From an uncultured Bacteroidota bacterium (GTDB lineage: Bacteria > Bacteroidota > Bacteroidia > Bacteroidales > P3), in the NCBI GenBank assembly GCA_902791695.1, contig CADAWR010000003.1, positions 124,001 to 188,000 of the forward strand: a stretch of DNA of 64,000 nt, given 5' to 3'. Each line of letters opens with the position of its first letter. Position 1 is the stretch's first letter. Made by a program: the position numbers and the translations under genes. The notes beneath the pieces were generated by a model. That model saw nothing but the letters and a program-made list of their open reading frames with translations. It was not told the DNA's origin and did not search any database. Below, one piece after another: positions 17,701 through 27,582 of this stretch.

Positions 17701-20700
17701 CGGAGACCGACGGCTCGACCTACCTCGTGGTCACGGGCAAGGCTGTGGTGCAGGGCAGCATCTACGGCGGCTGCGACGGCTACTACCACTGCGACGACGG
17801 CACGGGCCACTACAGCGACCAGCAGATACCCAACCCCTTCAGCACCACGGCAGGCAACGACCCGTACAACGACTTCGCAGGCCTGCTTATGCCCACGCAG
17901 CAGCACTCCAACGTCTTCGTCAACGGCGGCCTCATCAAGGGCAACGTCGTGGGCGGCGGCTTGCTGGCTGACCTGGGATTCCGCAACAGCGGCTCGCGCA
18001 CGCCGCGCATCAAGCCCAGCGGCGAACCCGAAAGGAACTTGGTGGTGAACACCAACCAGGGTACGGTGCAGCTGGAGATTGGCGACACAGCCGTGATCTA
18101 CGGCAACGTGTTCGGCGGCGGTGCCAACGCCTCGATCTGGGGCCAGTCGCGCCTGTACATCAAAGGCACCCCTGTCATCCACGGCAACGTCTTCGCCGGT
18201 AACGACTGCGTGGGCCGCGTCGAGAGCTTCCTCGCCTACCGTGGCAACATGGAAGACCCGGCATACGAGTATTCATACTACAGATATTTCTTCAACAACT
18301 ATAGCGGCAGCGACGCCATCCCGGCCACACAGGAAGACAGCATGGCCTACGTCAACAGCAACATAACCGAGCGCCAGAAGCTGGAGGCCGAGAGCTTGAG
18401 CAAGGCCAACCAGTTCTCCTCGAACGGCGACTCGCTGAACTTCTACACCAACACTGTGGACGGCATCAAGCAGTACAACCCGAGATACTCGACCTATGTG
18501 CTAGTCGAGGGTTCGCCGGTCATCAACTCGGTCTACGGCTCGGGTAACGGTGCCTGGGACTACGACGGCGACCATCCGGAGTTCCCCTGGGTGTATGTGT
18601 GCCCGCAGGATGCCGGTAGCCGACCCGACCAGGTCAGCACCTTCATCGACCTGCACACTAGCGGCGGCTTCATAGACACCGTCTTCGGCGGCGGCGCCGG
18701 CTGCTCGGTGTCCGACAAGGTGGCCATACTGCTCAACAACACAGGCCTGAACAACACCGCCTATCCCGCCACGCTGCCCAGCGGCTTCGCCGGCGGCAAT
18801 ACGAACAACTTTGTTGGTACCATCTTCGGCGGCAACAACTTCAGCGACATGAACACCGTGCCCGGCATACAGCTGGTGCAGGGCAACGTGAAGAACATCT
18901 ACGGCGGCGGCAACCGCGGCGACATGACCAAGAAGGAGTCGTTCTTCGACATCTGCGGCAACGAGGTGCCCGACGTCTCTACCTATGTGATCTCGGAGAG
19001 CGATGCTGTTACGGTCACCGACACCGTGTTCGGCGGCAGCCGCATGAGCGACCTGGAAGGTATGGCCTATGTGGACATACGCAAGACCTCCAACGACGGT
19101 ATCCAGTACCTCTATGGCGGCAACGATATCAGCGGCGAGATCAAGGGCAACACCCGTATCGATATGGCCGGTGGCACCGTGCAGCGCATCTGGGGCGGCT
19201 CGAACGGCCGCTACGACTACGTGCCCGTGGGCCACGAACTCTACAACGTCTACAAATACGGCACATACGATGCCGCCCATCCCGAGGATGGCCTTATAGC
19301 CACAGCTGCCAAGCCCGACGTCGACAGCACGAACGTCAACGTCTGGGGCGGCACCATCAACGCCTCGGTGTTTGCTGGCGGCTCGATGGCTGAATGCCGC
19401 ACCACCTGCCTGGTGGTCGACGACTTGAAAGGCTGCACGGCCAATGGCATCAGCACCGGCGACGCCATCATCAACGGCGCACTCTACGGTGGCGGTGAAG
19501 GCCGCTGGGACGACCTCAACGCCCGCGACTTTGACGGCAAGCGCTGGGGTAATATCAACGGCTCGACCTACGTGCACCTGCACCACGCCAAGGATGTGGC
19601 CTCGGCCAGAGCCTACGGCGGCGGCGGCGGTGGCGACGTGATGAACACCTACATCAAGACCTACCCCACGTGGAACATGCCGTTCCTCGCCATCTATGGC
19701 GGCTGCTGGGGCTCGGATGTCCGCGGCACAGCCTACCTGGAGTTCGACGGCGACACGCTGGTGAACAACCTCTACGGCGGCAACGACTTCTCCGGCAACG
19801 TGTACCGCACCGAGATGGTGGTCAACGACGGTAACTTCTACAACGTCTACGGTGGCGGCAACGGCGACTATCCCGACAGCTACTATCACACCCAGCATGC
19901 CAATGCCCTGTCGAGCGAATTCGCATACATGAACGCCTCGGCCTCAGCCTATGCCGGCGGCGACAGCATCGAGCGCCCCAACACGGAGTACATACATATC
20001 ACCTTCAACGACGGCGAAGTGGACAGCTGCCTCTACGGCGGCGGCAAGCTCGGCACCGTGTACCCCTACCAGAAGACCAGCAGCGGCGAATATGTTATCG
20101 ACGCCACCCGTCTGGCCAACGACGGTGTAATACGCTATGTGCCCGACACCATGCGCACCAAGGCCACGACGGTGAGCGACCCCGAGGATTTCTCCTATGT
20201 GGTGCTGAATGTGCATGACGGTAAGTTCCACCGCAACGTCTTCGGTGGCGGCCGCGGCGACAAGAAGACCAAGAAGCCCATCGTCTACGGCCTGAAGGTC
20301 GTCAACATGGATGGTGGCGAGATATATGAGAGCCTCTATGGTGGCTCGGAGTTCGTCAACGACGGTTACGCAGCCGAGTGTAAGGCCGCCACGGGTGCCA
20401 ACCCCACACGTGCCGACCGTATGGCGGTGACCACCATGCGCCCGTCGTCGATTGTCAACATCACCGGCGGTATCGTCGGCGCTAACATGTACGGTACCGG
20501 CTACCAAGGTATCGTCCACGGCTCGTCGTACGTCAACATCGGCTTGACGGCTATCGACAGCTGCACGGTGTGGCGCAACAGCTACGGCACCGACACAGAG
20601 GACAGCACCTACATCAAATTCAAGCCCGGTTACACTGGTGGCCTCAGCGACGCGCTGGCAGCCAACCGCCTGACGCTGATGAACTCGGTCTACAGCGGCG

Positions 20701-23700
20701 CCAACTGGGGTAACGCCAGCGGCCAGGTGACCTTCAACAACCCAGGCTTCATGGGTGGCGAAAGCCGTATGTATATTGACGGCATAGGATACAACACCAC
20801 CAACGACATCGTCTCCTCCGACCCCGAGATGATCATCATGCGCTCGCTCTTCGGCAGCGGCACCTCGGTGCTCGGCGGCGATATACACAGCCATATAGAG
20901 GTGCGCAACTTCGGCGGCATGTCGGAGTGCCACCCCACCAAGACACTTGAAACCATACAGCGTACCGACAGCCTGTGGCTGCACAACACTGCCATCCTCC
21001 TGACCGGTACCACCGACGCCAGCCAGCAGTACATGTCGAACCGCTACTCGTTCAAGAACGTGAAGCAGATGAACTACCGCGGCTACAACGTGACTGAGAT
21101 GCAGGCTGCTGCCGACAACGTGGAGAACCTGGGCTTCTATGAGCAGGGCACCACGGCGAACCAGCACAGCGGCGAGATCTTCGACACCGTGGAGGTGCCG
21201 CTGAGCGACATTAACACTCAGATTAACGGCAACGCCTGCGGCGACAATGTGGACATCTGCGACAAGGAATACATGGTGTCGCCCTCGGTACCCGAGAAGC
21301 GCCACACGCTGATTATCCTCGACAACGGTGTCAACCTCAACATAGGCAACACCGAGAGCGCCCCCTCCACCTACGGTACAGTGACCGGCTACGGCTTCGT
21401 GACCACCCCCGGCGGCTACCAGTCGTCCATCACGGCCCGCCCAAAGATGGAGCTCACCGGCAACTTCAACAAGGACGACGGCGGCTTTGTGACCAGCTGC
21501 GACACTGTCAACAAGACACGCACCGCAGCCGAAAGCCCCGCAGATATCAACACCGACTGGCTTGCCGACGGACGTGACGAGCTGCCCTACACCAACCACG
21601 CCGAAGCCGACAACAGCGGCTTCACCGGCACCAACCTGTTCCGCGAGTGGAAGGTCGGTGACAAGATGGGCTTGCGCGAAGTGGAAGCCACCCTGCTGGC
21701 ACACTCCAGCCCCGACAGACTGGACCGCGACTGGTCGATGGAGATTACTCCCAAGAGCGGCTCGGCATACAAGTTCGGCGTAGCCGAGGCTGTCTTCGAG
21801 ATGCCCGCAACATCGAAAGGTCACTACTATAAACTCATAGGCGAAGGCTTCGTGATGACGGGTACCAACGGCGAGATAGACCTCGTAGACTCCGCCTGGT
21901 ATCCCACACTGAACGCCTCGCTCACCACTGGCCGCAACGTCAACATGGACGACGCCCTCGCCAACATCGGCAACTGGTATGACGCAAGTCACCAGAGCCC
22001 CGATGCCAACGGTACATGGATAAACATCCCCAACGGCAATCCCACCGAGATGGAAGGTGCCGCAAACATCATCCAGACACCCGACTATACCTTCGGCCTG
22101 GTGATGGTGCCCAACGGCAACTTCGCCACCGCATCGTCAACCACCTTCGACATGCCGTCGATAGACCATGACGAGAATCCGTCGACCCCCGACGAGGTTG
22201 TGGGACAAGACTGGGCATACTTCGTTATCAATGGTAACGCGCGCGTGAACAGTGTCAACCACTACTGCTCGCCGAAGGTGTTCGACAACAATGACCCCAC
22301 CAACCCCGAGCTGAAGCCCTCCATGCGCCTCTACCTCACCTATGACACCAACTTCACCAATACCTTCAACGGCAACGTGGTCTTCAAGATGATGGAGTAC
22401 GATGCCGCCGGACATGAGGTGGCTCCCATCCAGGTGAAGGTCAACATACAGACCATCATTGACGAGCTGAAGGATATGGAGCAGGATGTGCTGGCCATGT
22501 ACAACGGCGGCCGCAGCAACACCTTCACCCGCAAGCTTGAGTTTGTGCCCTGCGGTGAAGAACGTAACCTCTACATCACCGGTATACGTTGGCAGCCCAC
22601 CAACAAAAACGGCGAAGACACTACGGCTGCTGTCATCTCGTCGGCCTTTGGCAATGGCGACCGCTTCTCGCTGCTGCCCGAGCCGTCACAGGTGACCGCT
22701 ACCTCTGTCGACTACCCGCATGAGGTCAGCATCGGCCACCCGGGCGACAACAACCACAACTCGCACAACCGCTTCGCCATGAGCATCACCCCCACCAACA
22801 ACGTGTCGGAGGATGCCGGTATGGCCAACGGCTGGATACGTGGCACAGGCGTGAATACCAACCTCTACAAGCTGGCCTACCCCAGCGGCACCAACCCCGT
22901 GAAGACATGCTCTTCGTGGGATGCCGTCGGTGACTCGGTAGTCATATACTCGCTGAAGAACGCAAACGGCAACGACGACCATGGATACTTCCTTGGCACT
23001 CTTGACGGACGTGGCTCGGCCATGCTCGACGTTGACCTCTCCTTCGACGGCTCGCGTATCTATGACGCCATGGACGGCAAGGGCTACGTCGGCAAGGTTG
23101 TCCTCACTCTGGAGACCTATACCGAAGAAGACGATATCTCGCGCGGTACCTTCGAGGTGACACTCTACGTGAAGACACGTGCACACGGCGACACCATCTA
23201 CATGGCTTCGGCCGACTCGGTGAAACGACAGATAGCTCCCAACAAGAGCGTCACCGTGTACCCCTACAGCGACGTGACACACAACGGCACCGGTTTCCAG
23301 AAGAATGAGATTGGTAAGACCCCCGGCCTGTACGTGCAGAGCTTCCGCAAAGCACTTGAGGACGGTATCTACCAGGAAGGCGACGTGCTGTGCATCATGG
23401 ATCCCATAGTTATCGACAATACCCCTGTGCACATCACAGGCCCCAACGGCCCGGCCATCGAGGTGATACGTTACGACGGTCACCACCACCAGCTGCCCGA
23501 CGAGCAGAGCGTCTACCGTGGACCGATGATTGTGGTCCAGAACGGCGGCGTCTTCACAGCCGAGAACATTGCCTTCCACGGCGCTGCCGGAGCACATGTG
23601 AAGCACGTCAAACGCACGGGCGGTGCCGGCGACTACGACGGCAGCAATAATGCCACCCTCGACGGTAGCGGCAACCTGCAGTGCTGGGATTATACCTACG

Positions 23701-26700
23701 GCGTCAAGACCGTCGACAAGATGCCCGACACCAACAGAGTCTACGCCCCCATCATCATGGCCACAGGTGCCGGCTCAGAGGTGAACCTGCGTGAAGGCAC
23801 CATCGTGCAGCACAACTGGAATGAGTATGGCAGCCAACCCGGCCAGACCGACGGCAACGGCATGCCTACCGACCCCAGTTACATGGGTGCTATCAGCGTC
23901 ACCGACGACGCCACACTGACCATTGGTGGCAACGTCAAGGTGGAGAACAACTTCAGCCACACTATGACCGGCCTCGACGACCTGGCCAGTGACTCGGTGT
24001 CGGTGCAGAAGGCTCCCGGCGGCGGCGCCATATATGTCGACGGCGGTACCGTTGAGCTTCCTGAGTCGAACCGCAACACTGCCATCAACATCACCAACAA
24101 CTACCTGATGAACCCGCTCATCTACACTGACCCCAGTGCAGTCACCTGGTGGGATGTTATAGAGATTGACGGTGTGCCGGAGCGCTACACTATCGACACA
24201 TCCGACCTCCGCACCTGGCAGCGCGCCAATGTGCTCCTCACGCGTGAGGCTCCCACAACAGGCAGCTACTATGAGCAGGTCACCACCGACGCTCAGAACG
24301 ACGTGATTGTGGTGAGCGGCGTCTTGGGCGACAACACCAAGATAGGTGTGCGCAAGTGGTTCCCCGGTATCCACGAACGTGATACCATCCGCTTTGTCAC
24401 CGTGGTGGGCGGTAACAACACCGTCCTTGCCAGCGCTGTGAATGAGCACAACAACTTCCTGAGCGACGAAGGCTTCAACACCTTCTACAACCCTGCTGTC
24501 AACCTCTCCAACGCCTACTTCTTCCGTTGCGCAACCTTCCGTCACCAGCTGGCCTCCGACCACTATGTCGGACCGGTGTATGAACTTGACCACAGCCTCA
24601 CGCTGGCCTCGGGCGACGTGCTGCACTTCGGCGTTAAGAACAACGTATGCCCCACTGGCGGCGATAGCATTATCTACCGCGTGCAGGGTGGTATGATGCC
24701 CTACACCTACACCTGGACTGACCTGACCAATTCCGCCACCCTCCAGAAGAAGACCTCACCCTACAGCAATGCACAGGTGCAGTACGACCTGGCCGACGCC
24801 AGCCTTACGAACGAGGAGCGCTACGCCAAGTATGCCGCCTCTATGACCGATACGCTGCTGATAGGCGCCGAGGCCATCAACGCCACCACAACCAACATCT
24901 GGAACCACCTGCGTGTGACCGCTACCGATGCCACCGGCGAGTGCGCACTCTACAAGGATATCGACCTGCGCATCATGATGGACCACAGCGCCACCGAACC
25001 GGTCACCTACTGGCCCAAGGCTACGGCAGCTGCCGACACGTCAAGCCACCGCGACAACAACACGCCGTGGATGACCGACACCATAGGCTCCGGCTGGAGC
25101 GATACGGCACGCACCGTCATCGCCATCGCCAGCCACAACTACACCGGTGTGCAGATCACGCCGCGTGTGTGGGTAGACCGCAGCCAGGGCAACATATCGG
25201 CCACGGTGTTAGGTGACGCCAACGACTACGTATACCGCTGGACGGAGGGCACCGGCAGCGAAGCCGTACACGAGCTGGAGAACGTAGGCTTCTGCCCGGG
25301 CGACACCATCTACCTCTACACCGAGCCGCGCAGCGCTGGCACCAACTTCATCATGTGGGACTTCGACCCGTACTACCGTCCGTTGGCCCTGTACATAGTG
25401 CCGGCCCACGACGCCACTGTGACAGCCTACTACGGTCCCGGCGAATACTGGCACCAGCAGGTCAACAGCGAAGCCACTGCCGACGCTGTGTATGACAATA
25501 ACTATTACTACACAGGCAACGGCGGCGGCCACAGCTACGTGACCACGCACCATGGTGACGTACACATATACGATGAGAACGGCTTGGCCTGGTTCATCAG
25601 CGTGGTCAACGGCCTCAACGACGTACAGGCACGCCAGTTCTACTTCAACAAAGTGTACCTGCACCAGAAGAGCGGCGGCTACGACATGAAGAACTACCTG
25701 TGGACACCTGTCGGCACCAACCACCAGCCCTTCCGCGGATGGTTCATCGGTGTGAGCGCCACCGATACCGACACAGTACCCCTCAGTGGCGAGAAAGTCA
25801 CCATCAAGAACATCATCATCAACGAGCCCAACATGGACTACACCGGCTTCTTCGGCCACATAGACACGGCGCGCATCAGCGGCATCAGCCTCGAATCGAT
25901 GCTCATCCGCGGTGCCCAGTATGTCGGCGGTCTGGCGGCAAGCTCGACGGATGCCCGCATCGACAATGTGTCGGTTAGCGACGACCTCGAGGACACCGAT
26001 GGTGAAAACATCACTGCCACCACCATCCTCTCGACCCACTATGCCAGCGGCGGTCTGATAGGTCTCTCGCACAACGACAAGCTGACCGACTTCTCGTCGG
26101 AGGCCAAGTATGTGGGCGATGCTGTCTACAGCGGCGGTGTGGTTGGCTACGGTACCTCGACGAACATCACCAACGCACAGGCCCGTAACGACAGCCGTCT
26201 GAGCGGTCTCTACATCGGCGGTATAGCCGGTTACCTTGACGGTGTGGCCCCCAGCAAGAGAGGTCTCTTCGGCAAGAGCAAGAGTGCCGGCGCCCCCTCG
26301 GTGGTGATGAACAACTACGTGCAGATGCTCAACGACAACGGCATGCGCGTGGGCGGTATCGTTGGCTACGCCAAGAACACCGTAATAGAGAACAACTACT
26401 TCTACGGCGACATCGCGGATGCCAACAGCAGCAGCGGTGTAGCCGCCTCGCTGGACCACAGTGATGCCGACGGCAACTTCTACCAGAATGGTGCCGCCAA
26501 GGAGCATGTGGGCGACCTGAACAACGGCAGCCATGTGACCAACACCTCGACCTTCAACGGCCAGGGCAACAGCGTCATGCTTGCCGACCGCGTCCACGGC
26601 CGCAACAACCTCACCCGCGTGCTCAACGCCTGGGTGCGCGAGCACAACGCCAACGGCGGCAACTACAAGACTTGGCGCAGCGACCTCGACCACACCAACG

Positions 26701-27353
26701 GCGGCTTCCCGCTCTTCGGCGAGCCCGACATGATACCGGTGAGCGACAGCATGGTTGTATACGGTTGCGACAGCGTCGAATGGGAAGGCATAGCCTACAA
26801 TGACGGCGACAGCCTGTCGCTGCACGTTGTCGACCAGGTGGAGATGATAGACAGCACCATGCACATACGCTTCGTGCTGCGCTATGGCAGTCTCACCAAT
26901 TATGCCGACAGCGCCACCATCGGCGAGGACTACGAGGGCTACGGATTCAGCCTCACAGCCACCGAGACCGAGTTGCTGAGCTCGTCGCTCGACGAATTCG
27001 GCACCACCACCCTCGTGCTCAACGACACTCTGCAGAGCGTCAACGGATGCGACAGCGTGGTGACCCTCACCCTCACCTTCCACGCCAAGTCGATACCCGG
27101 CGAGGAACCCGAGGAGACGCCCGTCAACGACGTCAAGGCCTACCCGAACCCCACGCTCAACTACATCACCGTCGAGGCTGACGACATGCAGCATGTGGAG
27201 CTCTACGACAACGACGGCCGCGTGCTGGAAGACTACGACGCCGAAGGCAAGAAGAAGCTGACCATCGACCTCGCCAGCCGTCCGTCGGGCATATACTACC
27301 TGCGAGTCCACTCGGCTGCAGGCGTAACGATACAGAAGTTCGTCAAACTGTGA
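14763..27353 (+). CDS. Giant T9SS-secreted repeat protein with type A sorting domain
   Basis: 4,196 residues from the ATG at 14763. An upstream in-frame TTG at 14700 is rejected because the signal peptide (hydrophobic VLVLLAIIFCGGATGLRAQ) starts naturally after this ATG and a promoter lies at 14644. An N-terminal region of ~450 residues is followed by degenerate YGGG/FGGS repeats like those of the upstream giant (about 16200-20900), then non-repeat beta-rich regions, a beta-helix-like stretch, GLUG-like units (GGVVGYGTST, GGIVGYAKNT; about 26120-26400) and a GCDSVVTLTL segment. The last ~75 residues (AYPNPTLNYITVE ... GIYYLRVHSAAG ... FVKL) are a typical T9SS type A sorting domain, so export through T9SS and attachment to the cell surface or release are expected. 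Function beyond a probable adhesin or matrix role is unknown. It has its own promoter and may be co-transcribed with the two genes downstream. Confidence 0.93.
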   Translation: MLKTANNKLITHAYARVLVLLAIIFCGGATGLRAQGYYTLTNGHYYWFDGRESDPDDTKYLTGFDQANGWAEINSRGTHATESTTEIVEQGTMYLALDTTTNPPRIQSLSTAGGFDPLCVWFRTGNTGNYYQEWNGYRYYLIGSYSEGLSLYKVAVGAPLMKQTTWYNWDHGCGVTEQVQVSGGTRENYFWIIYDTLDDATGGRAAEAKWRMSQVSSYQRPEEMIYSNYRADGAGGNTWDNASDADHGISYFDNVRVGGMLNYPAGVAATFMEVKKTDHERVISGITTGYGLTSLDKSAASVTYGSSLTATANVVTTSGNVVNANVTDAYIEYNEETYRRGINLNNANRTDNTFGSAGVPTYSNWYYYGGSQHTTAPAEHPESMTVDSVRFTLDNRAQRYLTVGTATEGSIITGSGTNTHPWDVTITCYDLPLTPTTATITATVYYNNGTTQELTTTITVTPADITAEVGSTKAPVIKGYVVGGGKMANVTGNTNIMVHNADSIYAIYGGNDIAGWVQGVEGATIQVGSHYTTAEHPIHIDYLYGGGCGYYRYGGAYDAATGSWADNATKTTNVGYGEYAFRGGVYDWNDPTKEVVAPGTFDYDPYTGSGDFALMETGDRFVNGKLGGTIPYIKTSHVNIGVPEVTGHSDANGHNAHEHNDNIYIDSLFGGAENAFIGITSTSGDYASAVTLDINGGTIMAAFGGNNYGGAIAHTALTLVNVGCTKLESDRAQTHNTYFNGYGRDFGIRHLFGGGNMVNSSHTQVTFRGGMVDTAFVGGNNATVANPTCLVDCQRDGQGYNVDGSTGGNFMNGHFIYTNSTIDSPSDTMNNGRLWDGYDADNGVFNIHYLYGGNNLAPMENVSFVRLHSGGVGSVYGGGSQGDMTNDKTLAEATADHMAFFDIRPLLGTMRDILARSTLLSVPNKISSMIAADTNSQIIADYLYGGCRRANVKNTCGIYVAGGNYGDIVAGNDVSGDVGSETDGSTYLVVTGKAVVQGSIYGGCDGYYHCDDGTGHYSDQQIPNPFSTTAGNDPYNDFAGLLMPTQQHSNVFVNGGLIKGNVVGGGLLADLGFRNSGSRTPRIKPSGEPERNLVVNTNQGTVQLEIGDTAVIYGNVFGGGANASIWGQSRLYIKGTPVIHGNVFAGNDCVGRVESFLAYRGNMEDPAYEYSYYRYFFNNYSGSDAIPATQEDSMAYVNSNITERQKLEAESLSKANQFSSNGDSLNFYTNTVDGIKQYNPRYSTYVLVEGSPVINSVYGSGNGAWDYDGDHPEFPWVYVCPQDAGSRPDQVSTFIDLHTSGGFIDTVFGGGAGCSVSDKVAILLNNTGLNNTAYPATLPSGFAGGNTNNFVGTIFGGNNFSDMNTVPGIQLVQGNVKNIYGGGNRGDMTKKESFFDICGNEVPDVSTYVISESDAVTVTDTVFGGSRMSDLEGMAYVDIRKTSNDGIQYLYGGNDISGEIKGNTRIDMAGGTVQRIWGGSNGRYDYVPVGHELYNVYKYGTYDAAHPEDGLIATAAKPDVDSTNVNVWGGTINASVFAGGSMAECRTTCLVVDDLKGCTANGISTGDAIINGALYGGGEGRWDDLNARDFDGKRWGNINGSTYVHLHHAKDVASARAYGGGGGGDVMNTYIKTYPTWNMPFLAIYGGCWGSDVRGTAYLEFDGDTLVNNLYGGNDFSGNVYRTEMVVNDGNFYNVYGGGNGDYPDSYYHTQHANALSSEFAYMNASASAYAGGDSIERPNTEYIHITFNDGEVDSCLYGGGKLGTVYPYQKTSSGEYVIDATRLANDGVIRYVPDTMRTKATTVSDPEDFSYVVLNVHDGKFHRNVFGGGRGDKKTKKPIVYGLKVVNMDGGEIYESLYGGSEFVNDGYAAECKAATGANPTRADRMAVTTMRPSSIVNITGGIVGANMYGTGYQGIVHGSSYVNIGLTAIDSCTVWRNSYGTDTEDSTYIKFKPGYTGGLSDALAANRLTLMNSVYSGANWGNASGQVTFNNPGFMGGESRMYIDGIGYNTTNDIVSSDPEMIIMRSLFGSGTSVLGGDIHSHIEVRNFGGMSECHPTKTLETIQRTDSLWLHNTAILLTGTTDASQQYMSNRYSFKNVKQMNYRGYNVTEMQAAADNVENLGFYEQGTTANQHSGEIFDTVEVPLSDINTQINGNACGDNVDICDKEYMVSPSVPEKRHTLIILDNGVNLNIGNTESAPSTYGTVTGYGFVTTPGGYQSSITARPKMELTGNFNKDDGGFVTSCDTVNKTRTAAESPADINTDWLADGRDELPYTNHAEADNSGFTGTNLFREWKVGDKMGLREVEATLLAHSSPDRLDRDWSMEITPKSGSAYKFGVAEAVFEMPATSKGHYYKLIGEGFVMTGTNGEIDLVDSAWYPTLNASLTTGRNVNMDDALANIGNWYDASHQSPDANGTWINIPNGNPTEMEGAANIIQTPDYTFGLVMVPNGNFATASSTTFDMPSIDHDENPSTPDEVVGQDWAYFVINGNARVNSVNHYCSPKVFDNNDPTNPELKPSMRLYLTYDTNFTNTFNGNVVFKMMEYDAAGHEVAPIQVKVNIQTIIDELKDMEQDVLAMYNGGRSNTFTRKLEFVPCGEERNLYITGIRWQPTNKNGEDTTAAVISSAFGNGDRFSLLPEPSQVTATSVDYPHEVSIGHPGDNNHNSHNRFAMSITPTNNVSEDAGMANGWIRGTGVNTNLYKLAYPSGTNPVKTCSSWDAVGDSVVIYSLKNANGNDDHGYFLGTLDGRGSAMLDVDLSFDGSRIYDAMDGKGYVGKVVLTLETYTEEDDISRGTFEVTLYVKTRAHGDTIYMASADSVKRQIAPNKSVTVYPYSDVTHNGTGFQKNEIGKTPGLYVQSFRKALEDGIYQEGDVLCIMDPIVIDNTPVHITGPNGPAIEVIRYDGHHHQLPDEQSVYRGPMIVVQNGGVFTAENIAFHGAAGAHVKHVKRTGGAGDYDGSNNATLDGSGNLQCWDYTYGVKTVDKMPDTNRVYAPIIMATGAGSEVNLREGTIVQHNWNEYGSQPGQTDGNGMPTDPSYMGAISVTDDATLTIGGNVKVENNFSHTMTGLDDLASDSVSVQKAPGGGAIYVDGGTVELPESNRNTAINITNNYLMNPLIYTDPSAVTWWDVIEIDGVPERYTIDTSDLRTWQRANVLLTREAPTTGSYYEQVTTDAQNDVIVVSGVLGDNTKIGVRKWFPGIHERDTIRFVTVVGGNNTVLASAVNEHNNFLSDEGFNTFYNPAVNLSNAYFFRCATFRHQLASDHYVGPVYELDHSLTLASGDVLHFGVKNNVCPTGGDSIIYRVQGGMMPYTYTWTDLTNSATLQKKTSPYSNAQVQYDLADASLTNEERYAKYAASMTDTLLIGAEAINATTTNIWNHLRVTATDATGECALYKDIDLRIMMDHSATEPVTYWPKATAAADTSSHRDNNTPWMTDTIGSGWSDTARTVIAIASHNYTGVQITPRVWVDRSQGNISATVLGDANDYVYRWTEGTGSEAVHELENVGFCPGDTIYLYTEPRSAGTNFIMWDFDPYYRPLALYIVPAHDATVTAYYGPGEYWHQQVNSEATADAVYDNNYYYTGNGGGHSYVTTHHGDVHIYDENGLAWFISVVNGLNDVQARQFYFNKVYLHQKSGGYDMKNYLWTPVGTNHQPFRGWFIGVSATDTDTVPLSGEKVTIKNIIINEPNMDYTGFFGHIDTARISGISLESMLIRGAQYVGGLAASSTDARIDNVSVSDDLEDTDGENITATTILSTHYASGGLIGLSHNDKLTDFSSEAKYVGDAVYSGGVVGYGTSTNITNAQARNDSRLSGLYIGGIAGYLDGVAPSKRGLFGKSKSAGAPSVVMNNYVQMLNDNGMRVGGIVGYAKNTVIENNYFYGDIADANSSSGVAASLDHSDADGNFYQNGAAKEHVGDLNNGSHVTNTSTFNGQGNSVMLADRVHGRNNLTRVLNAWVREHNANGGNYKTWRSDLDHTNGGFPLFGEPDMIPVSDSMVVYGCDSVEWEGIAYNDGDSLSLHVVDQVEMIDSTMHIRFVLRYGSLTNYADSATIGEDYEGYGFSLTATETELLSSSLDEFGTTTLVLNDTLQSVNGCDSVVTLTLTFHAKSIPGEEPEETPVNDVKAYPNPTLNYITVEADDMQHVELYDNDGRVLEDYDAEGKKKLTIDLASRPSGIYYLRVHSAAGVTIQKFVKL

Positions 27354-27364
27354 TAACATAGACA

Positions 27365-27565
27365 ATGAAGAAACAATATATTAAACCAGCATTGGAGGTC
27401 TATAGATACCTGCCCGAAGAAGGGTACAAGGTATCTATAGCTCTGGACAAAGACTATGTGCTCATAGAGGGCAACGACAACGACGGCCTGCGCGCCTCGG
27501 AAGAGGTCACCGAATACACTGATGTGAACGGTGAATATGAGCGTGGCAACTGGCTAGAGGACTAA
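27365..27565 (+). CDS. Small conserved-type hypothetical protein (66 aa)
   Basis: Starts 11 bases after the stop of the giant T9SS protein and ends 17 bases before the lipoprotein gene, so it sits in a likely three-gene transcript. It begins MKKQYIKPALEVYRY, a style seen in small Bacteroidales proteins that accompany surface-protein genes, and has an acidic C-terminal half rich in Asp, Glu and Asn. There is no signal peptide or membrane segment and no recognised domain. Tight spacing and in-frame fit between two genes support it being real; no function can be assigned. Confidence 0.7.
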   Translation: MKKQYIKPALEVYRYLPEEGYKVSIALDKDYVLIEGNDNDGLRASEEVTEYTDVNGEYERGNWLED

Positions 27566-27582
27566 TAAAAAAAACGACTGCA

